DNA of 9,819 nt from Nitrosomonadaceae bacterium (GTDB taxonomy: Bacteria; Pseudomonadota; Gammaproteobacteria; Burkholderiales; Nitrosomonadaceae): contig CANIWY010000036.1 in assembly GCA_947471695.1 (NCBI GenBank), positions 1 to 9,819 on the forward strand, read 5' to 3'. The translations under genes and the position numbers were made by a program. How positions within the stretch are numbered: the first letter of the stretch is position 1; the number at the start of each line of letters is the position of its first letter. Below the pieces are notes generated by a model. It saw only the letters and a list, made by a program, of their open reading frames with translations, searched no databases and was not told where the DNA came from. Of this stretch, positions 5,221 to 9,819 are shown in pieces.

Positions 5221-6945
5221 CGCGCTCACGCCCAATAGTGTCAGTCCATTCACGAGCACCTGCCTCACCGCCGCAATCAGCGCTAAGCGCGCGTGCCGCA
5301 ACGGTATCTCAGGAACAAGGAATCGGGTTGCATTATAGTAACTGTGGAATTCAGCTGCCAATTCTCGCAGATAGAACGCGATCAGGTGGGGAGAAAGCTC
5401 TCTTGCTGCCGCATCCACCGTCTCAGGATAATCGATCAGCCACTGCAACAGCGCGAGCTCTGCGGGACTGATAAGAAGGCCTGTGTCGGCTGTTGCCAGT
5501 ATCGATGGATCCTCTCCCCACTGGGTCAGAACGCTACAGACACGGGCATGGGCATACTGCACGTAATAGACCGGATTCTCATTGCTCTGCGATTTAGCCA
5601 AGTCCAGATCAAAGTCCAAATGCTGTTCACTCTTACGCAGTACATAAAAAAATCGTGCTGCATCATTCCCCACCTCTTGGCGCAACTCCCTCAGTGTGAC
5701 AAACTCGCCCGATCGGGTGGACATGGATGCCTTCTTGCCGTCTCGGTAGAGAACCGCAAACTGCACCAACGCGACCTCGAGTCTCGTAGGGTCAAGCTCC
5801 AATGCCTGCAGGGCCCCCTTCACCCGCGGGATATAACCATGATGGTCAGCGCCCCACACGTCGATGACACGATCAAAGCCACGCTGAAACTTATTAAGGT
5901 GGTAAGCAATATCGGAGGCAAAGTATGTGAATTCGCCATTCTCGCGCCTCACCACACGGTCCTTCTCGTCACCGAAATCGGACGACCGAAACCACATCGC
6001 TCCATCTTGCTGGTACAGATAATTTTTTCGTTCGAGCAACTGCACTACATGAGCGACCAGCCCACTGTCAAACAACGACCGTTCCGAGAACCAATTATCA
6101 AATACCACGCCGAACTCCATCAAGTCGTTGCGGCAATCTCCCAGCTGTTCGGTCAAGACAAAGTTATGGATGTACGCGTAATCCTGCCCCAACAGTTTCT
6201 TTGCGTTGGCAATCAAGCTGTCAAGTTGAGCCTCACCAGAACCTTCTCCCGTGGCAGGGGGTACCTCTGCAAGCTGGTGTACGTACAGATCACCATGCGC
6301 CTCATGAATCAGGTTCGCCATATCGCGCACGTAGTCCCCTTGATAGGCATTCCCAGGAAAGGCGATCTCAGCACCCCCTATCTCCAGATATCGTAGCCAA
6401 GTGGAGAGTGCCAGAATATCCATCTGGCGACCCGCGTCGTTGATATAGTACTCCCGCTCGACGGTAAAACCTGCTGTCGTCAGTACATTGGCCAGACTCG
6501 CACCAAATGCAGCACCACGGCCATGGCCAACATGCAGCGGCCCGGTGGGGTTCGCTGATACGAACTCAACCTGGATTTTTTGACCCAAACCGATGTCGCT
6601 GTGGCCAAAATGACTGCCACTTGTCAGGACGTGTCCCGGAAACAGCTGCTTGGATGAGGTCTTGAGAAATAAATTGATGAACCCTGCACCCGCGATCTCG
6701 ATCTTTTCTAGATGAGGTGATTCTGGCATCGCCTCTATTAGCAAGGCGGCCACTTCTCTCGGGCTCTTACGCAGCGGTTTAGCTAACTGCATCGCAAGAT
6801 TGCAGGAATAGTCCCCGTGGCTGACTTGTTTGGGTCGTGCGAACTCGATAATGACACTCCGCTCCTCGGGTGCAACTTCATTCAGAGCATGCTGCAAGAT
6901 TTCACTTAAGTGGGACTTAAAGTTGGGCTGAGATGGTCGGGTCAT
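5206..6945 (-). CDS. argS: Arginyl-tRNA synthetase
   Basis: This class I aminoacyl-tRNA synthetase charges tRNA-Arg with arginine in the cytoplasm. At 579 residues it has the usual length of the E. coli-type enzyme. Domains in order: N-terminal tRNA-binding additional domain (about 1-115, with SHGDYSCNLAMQLAK at 42-56), a Rossmann catalytic core with the HIGH signature as HVGH (138-141) in ANPTGPLHVGHGRG, the YYINDAGRQ block (166-174), WGADHHGYIPR (364-374), and the KMSK-equivalent loop KKASMSTRSG (404-413), which in this enzyme type is degenerate. The C-terminal anticodon-binding domain starts near YYVQYAHAR (460-468). The ATG at 6945 has little Shine-Dalgarno sequence but matches the family N-terminus. 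It is the first gene of a four-gene minus-strand cluster, with a consensus -10 box 38 nt upstream. Confidence 0.98.
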   Translation of the reverse strand: MTRPSQPNFKSHLSEILQHALNEVAPEERSVIIEFARPKQVSHGDYSCNLAMQLAKPLRKSPREVAALLIEAMPESPHLEKIEIAGAGFINLFLKTSSKQLFPGHVLTSGSHFGHSDIGLGQKIQVEFVSANPTGPLHVGHGRGAAFGASLANVLTTAGFTVEREYYINDAGRQMDILALSTWLRYLEIGGAEIAFPGNAYQGDYVRDMANLIHEAHGDLYVHQLAEVPPATGEGSGEAQLDSLIANAKKLLGQDYAYIHNFVLTEQLGDCRNDLMEFGVVFDNWFSERSLFDSGLVAHVVQLLERKNYLYQQDGAMWFRSSDFGDEKDRVVRRENGEFTYFASDIAYHLNKFQRGFDRVIDVWGADHHGYIPRVKGALQALELDPTRLEVALVQFAVLYRDGKKASMSTRSGEFVTLRELRQEVGNDAARFFYVLRKSEQHLDFDLDLAKSQSNENPVYYVQYAHARVCSVLTQWGEDPSILATADTGLLISPAELALLQWLIDYPETVDAAARELSPHLIAFYLRELAAEFHSYYNATRFLVPEIPLRHARLALIAAVRQVLVNGLTLLGVSAPDKM

Positions 6946-6982
6946 GGTTACGTCATTGCAGCAGATTGTTTATACAACCTCT

Positions 6983-6988
6983 ATTATA
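6983..6988 (-). promoter_or_regulatory. argS: -10 box of the argS cluster promoter
   Basis: A perfect TATAAT on the minus strand lies 38 nt upstream of the argS ATG. The -35 region at the right spacing is poor (AACGTA-like at 17 nt). The position in the 107 nt divergent spacer between argS and the yhiN-like gene makes it the likely promoter for argS - SPOR - dsbA - SDR. I could not define a matching promoter for the divergent gene. Confidence 0.55.
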
Positions 6989-7052
6989 GCGGGGTTGGGA
7001 TGAGTTACGTTCACCAGTTTAGTCGGCGCAATTACCAGGACAAGTTACATCA

Positions 7053-8264
7053 ATGAACATGATGAATTCAAAAAAGGATGTGGTCGTGATCGGCGCCGGG
7101 GCCGCTGGCATGATGTGCGCACTGGAAGCGGGTAAGCGGGGTCGTAAGGTCCTATTACTGGATCATGCGACTAAGCTCGCCGAAAAAATCCGTATCTCTG
7201 GAGGGGGACGTTGCAACTTTACCAATCGTTATACTAGACCTGAGAATTTTCTGTCTCACAATCCCCACTTCTGCCGATCTGCACTGGCACGATTCAGCCC
7301 ACAGGACTTTATTGTGTTATTGGGGAAATATGGCATCCAATACCACGAGAAAAAGTTGGGTCAGCTCTTTTGTGATGAGAGCTCCGAGCAGATCATCGAT
7401 CTGCTGCGGAAGGAGTGTTCGGCAGCCTGTGTGGAGTGGAGGATGCCGTGCCAGATTCAGAGTATCAATCTGATTGGACCCGATCCTGACAGTCGCGGCA
7501 GATTTGTGCTTAAAACCGATCAGGGTCGCGTGATCACCGATTCACTGGTGATTGCAACTGGCGGCCTATCCATTCCACAAATCGGCGCCAGCCCATTCGG
7601 TTATCGTGTCGCTGAGCAGTTCGGCATTGCGGTGACTCCGCTACGCCCGGGTTTGGTTCCTCTGACATTTGCTCCAGATCAACTCCTCCAGTTTGCCGGA
7701 CTGACAGGGGTGACGATTGATGCTGAAGTCAGCTGCAACGGCAAGCATTTTCGTGAGAATGTATTAATCACGCATCGAGGGCTGAGCGGGCCCGCGATGT
7801 TGCAGATCTCCTCCTACTGGGAGCCCGGCGATGTCATTCATATCAATTTATTACCAGATCTTAATCCGGCCGCGTTACTACTCGATCAACGACATAGCTC
7901 CATCATGTTGCCCAACCTTCTCGCGCAATATCTGCCCAGACGGTTCACCCAAGTCTGGTGTAATTCCGTCCCCGCAACACAGCCTCTACGGTCGTTACAA
8001 CACTACAGCGAGCGTGAGCTTCAAGAGGTCGCGATACAGCTTCAGGACTGGCAGGTTATACCGAGTGGTACCGTGGGTTACAGAAAGGCGGAGGTGACAC
8101 TGGGTGGGGTTGATACGCGCGAACTGTCATCCAAGACAATGCAATCAGAAAAAGTGAGCGGGCTATACTTTATCGGGGAGGTGCTCGATGTAACCGGCCA
8201 CCTGGGGGGATTCAACTTTCAGTGGGCCTGGTCATCAGGATACGCGGCCGGACAGTTTGTATAG
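7053..8264 (+). CDS. yhiN: NAD(P)/FAD-dependent oxidoreductase, HI0933/YhiN family
   Basis: This 403-residue flavoprotein belongs to the HI0933-like (YhiN/BaiN) family; the physiological substrate in most bacteria is unknown. FAD-binding features are the N-terminal VVVIGAGAAGMMCALEAG (10-27), the acidic end of strand 2 (D37), the family signature ISGGGRCNFTN (48-58), and VIATGGLS (166-173). THRGLSGPAMLQIS (240-253) and the C-terminal GLYFIGEVLDVTGHLGGFNF (370-389), followed by QWAWSSGYAAG, are diagnostic and complete the FAD site. Length and both ends fit the family, so the gene looks intact. Three Met codons lie at the start (residues 1, 3 and 4); the first is kept by convention, since the only AGGA is 12 nt upstream and does not decide. 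It is divergent from argS and converges on rhlE, its stop being 8 nt from the rhlE stop. Confidence 0.93.
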   Translation: MNMMNSKKDVVVIGAGAAGMMCALEAGKRGRKVLLLDHATKLAEKIRISGGGRCNFTNRYTRPENFLSHNPHFCRSALARFSPQDFIVLLGKYGIQYHEKKLGQLFCDESSEQIIDLLRKECSAACVEWRMPCQIQSINLIGPDPDSRGRFVLKTDQGRVITDSLVIATGGLSIPQIGASPFGYRVAEQFGIAVTPLRPGLVPLTFAPDQLLQFAGLTGVTIDAEVSCNGKHFRENVLITHRGLSGPAMLQISSYWEPGDVIHINLLPDLNPAALLLDQRHSSIMLPNLLAQYLPRRFTQVWCNSVPATQPLRSLQHYSERELQEVAIQLQDWQVIPSGTVGYRKAEVTLGGVDTRELSSKTMQSEKVSGLYFIGEVLDVTGHLGGFNFQWAWSSGYAAGQFV

Positions 8265-8272
8265 CCCTACGA

Positions 8273-9601
8273 TTAACGACCACGCCCACCGGAACGTTTC
8301 ATCGCAGTCGCTTTGTCAGTCGGTGTGTGCGAAAACCCTGACGACCGTCTGGCTGCAGGCTTTGCACCCGTCCGCCCGCTTGGCTGACTACGTGTGGATG
8401 ACCCGCCTCGAGGCCCGCCACTACGTCCGTTCATGATCGGCTCGGCCTTGATGCGAGGATCTGGCTCAAAACCCGCGATAATCTTACTGGGTAGATCTCG
8501 CTTGATTAGCCTCTCTATATCGGACAGTAGTTTACGTTCATCCACGCATACCAATGACACCGCATCACCCTCCGCCCCAGCACGGCCAGTTCGACCGATA
8601 CGGTGGACATAGTCCTCTGCCACATTGGGGAGCTCAAAGTTAACCACATGAGGAAGATCGCTGATATCAATACCACGTGCAGCGATATCTGTTGCCACCA
8701 GCACGGGTAGCGTCCCAGTCTTGAATTCTGCCAGTGCCCGGGTGCGTGCCGCCTGACTTTTATTGCCATGGATGGCAAGTGATGGAATGCCACTCGCGAC
8801 CAAGTACTCTGCCAACTTATTGGCACCATGCTTAGTCCGGGTAAATACCAAGACCTGCTGCCAGCGATGGAGTTTGATCAGATGCGCGAGCAGATCTTTC
8901 TTACGCTCACGGTCCACCGGATGCACGATATGGGTCACCTTGTCAGCGGTCGCGTTACGACGCGAGACCTCGATCATCACCGGTTTATTGAGTAGATTGT
9001 CCGCTAGTATCTGAATCTCATCCGATAGCGTGGCCGAGAACAGTAAGTTCTGCCGTTGCTTGGGCAGTAGCGCGAGTATCTTTCGGATGTCTCGAATGAA
9101 GCCCATATCGAGCATACGGTCGGCCTCATCGAGCACGAGGATTTCAACCTGAGACAGGTCGAGAGTTTTTTGTTGTACGTGATCCAACAGCCGGCCCGGC
9201 GTTGCGACTAGAATATCTACCCGGCTTTTCAGGCGAGTGATTTGTGGATTGATGTTGACCCCGCCGATCATGATCATCGAACTTAGTTTCAGGTATTTTC
9301 CGTAATCACGGACACTCTCTTCTACCTGTGCTGCGAGCTCACGGGTGGGGACAAGAATCAGTGCTCGTATTGGCGGACGCCCACTAGACGGTCCTTTGAC
9401 GCTTCTGTTGGAGAGACGGTGCAGGATCGGCAGGGTAAAGCCGGCCGTCTTACCGGTACCGGTCTGAGCCCCAGCGAGTAGATCGCCGCCGGCTAATACT
9501 GCAGGGATTGCCTGCAGCTGAATCGGGGTGGGGACGGTGTATCCACGTTCAGTGACAGCACGAATGATTTCATCGGATAAACCGAAATTTGCAAAAGACA
9601 T
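8273..9601 (-). CDS. rhlE: DEAD-box ATP-dependent RNA helicase RhlE
   Basis: This 442-residue DEAD-box helicase unwinds short RNA duplexes with ATP and acts in RNA turnover and ribosome maturation, often at low temperature. All core motifs are present: Q motif GYTVPTPIQ (20-28), Walker A AQTGTGKT (45-52), PTRELA (85-90), TPGR (134-137), DEAD (158-161), SAT (189-191), ATDIAARGID (303-312) and HRIGRTGR (333-340). RhlE-type hallmarks are the MSFANFGLS start and the SAQ/GAQTGTGKTAGFTLP block. After residue 385 comes a low-complexity Arg/Gly/Ser-rich tail (385-442), probably for nonspecific RNA binding. GGAG lies 5 nt before the ATG. It converges on the flavoprotein gene with no room for a terminator between, and carries a long, structured leader upstream. 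Confidence 0.96.
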   Translation of the reverse strand: MSFANFGLSDEIIRAVTERGYTVPTPIQLQAIPAVLAGGDLLAGAQTGTGKTAGFTLPILHRLSNRSVKGPSSGRPPIRALILVPTRELAAQVEESVRDYGKYLKLSSMIMIGGVNINPQITRLKSRVDILVATPGRLLDHVQQKTLDLSQVEILVLDEADRMLDMGFIRDIRKILALLPKQRQNLLFSATLSDEIQILADNLLNKPVMIEVSRRNATADKVTHIVHPVDRERKKDLLAHLIKLHRWQQVLVFTRTKHGANKLAEYLVASGIPSLAIHGNKSQAARTRALAEFKTGTLPVLVATDIAARGIDISDLPHVVNFELPNVAEDYVHRIGRTGRAGAEGDAVSLVCVDERKLLSDIERLIKRDLPSKIIAGFEPDPRIKAEPIMNGRSGGPRGGSSTRSQPSGRTGAKPAARRSSGFSHTPTDKATAMKRSGGRGR

Positions 9602-9670
9602 AAAACTCCAAGGGGTGACATCGGCCTGTCGTTACAGTTACGGAACGCCAGTCTTAGGCAGATGAATGAA

Positions 9671-9715
9671 GGGTGGCCTTATAAATCTGAAATCCTCAGA
9701 TTAATTCAGGCACCC
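9671..9715 (-). promoter_or_regulatory. Imperfect 45-nt hairpin in the rhlE leader
   Basis: The inner stem is a perfect 7 bp inverted repeat, AATCTGA (9684-9690) and TCAGATT (9696-9702), with a 5-nt loop. Outside it, after an A/T-rich internal loop, CCT and AGG pair, and GGGTG (9671-9675) pairs with CACCC (9711-9715), with one bulged G. Altogether about 15 base pairs nest around one centre. It lies 70 nt upstream of the rhlE start codon. No T-run follows on either strand, so it does not read as a terminator; a leader structure controlling translation or stability is more likely. Confidence 0.5.
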
Positions 9716-9770
9716 TAAAGAGAAAAAGGATGGTCGGTGCGAAGACGTGGAACTAACACCGCAGGCTTGG

Positions 9771-9776
9771 ATTATA
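9771..9776 (-). promoter_or_regulatory. rhlE: Extended -10 promoter of rhlE
   Basis: TATAAT on the minus strand is preceded by TGT, giving the extended -10 motif TGnTATAAT, which can work without a good -35; none is visible at 17 nt. Transcription would begin near 9764, giving rhlE a 5' leader of about 160 nt that contains the hairpin at 9671-9715. Downstream (9602-9819) no other gene is seen. Confidence 0.5.
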
Positions 9777-9819
9777 ACAGGCTACGCCGTATCACGCTGC
9801 CCTATGGAGTCAGCCGAGA

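Noticed and set aside
5293..6396. 367-codon plus-strand open frame
   Set aside because: It is a shadow of argS on the opposite strand; argS is identified by its motifs over its whole length.

Overview
The window looks like chromosomal housekeeping DNA from a Gram-negative proteobacterium of moderate GC content. Evidence for this is a DsbA with a Sec signal peptide, an FtsN-like SPOR protein, a lipobox protein, RhlE, a PA4780-type RIO kinase and the gene order argS - SPOR - dsbA - SDR. From memory this order is common in beta- and gammaproteobacteria. A betaproteobacterium of the Nitrosomonadales type is my best guess, but that is inference only.

Left part (1-3100): the N-terminal 166 codons of a RIO1-like kinase run off the left edge on the minus strand. 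Next, also on minus, is an orphan four-helix di-heme cytochrome b (b561 type). A roughly 380 bp spacer follows, holding a bipartite inverted repeat in front of the cytochrome gene and a 13-codon open reading frame with a very strong ribosome binding site in front of psiE. Then come, on plus, a PsiE-family membrane protein and, 13 nt later, an unrecognised 107-residue secreted or membrane protein. About 415 bp of gene-poor DNA leads to a small lipoprotein gene whose C-terminal half appears to lie in the wrong frame.

Middle part (3096-6945): a compact minus-strand cluster, read in the order argS, SPOR-domain protein, dsbA, short-chain dehydrogenase, with gaps of about 30 nt. It is probably one transcript from a TATAAT promoter directly upstream of argS. 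The link is housekeeping: translation, cell-envelope or division work, periplasmic disulfide formation and an NADP-type oxidoreductase.

Right part (7053-9819): a YhiN/HI0933-family flavoprotein on plus, divergent from argS, converges with rhlE on minus, with only 8 nt between the stop codons. The rhlE gene has a leader of about 160 nt with an extended -10 promoter and a large imperfect hairpin.

I found no CRISPR array, transposon, phage, tRNA or rRNA, and no convincing new multi-gene system. The observations most worth a second look are the rhlE leader hairpin, the mini-ORF in front of psiE, the bulged inverted repeat in front of the cytochrome gene and the probable frameshift in the small lipoprotein.
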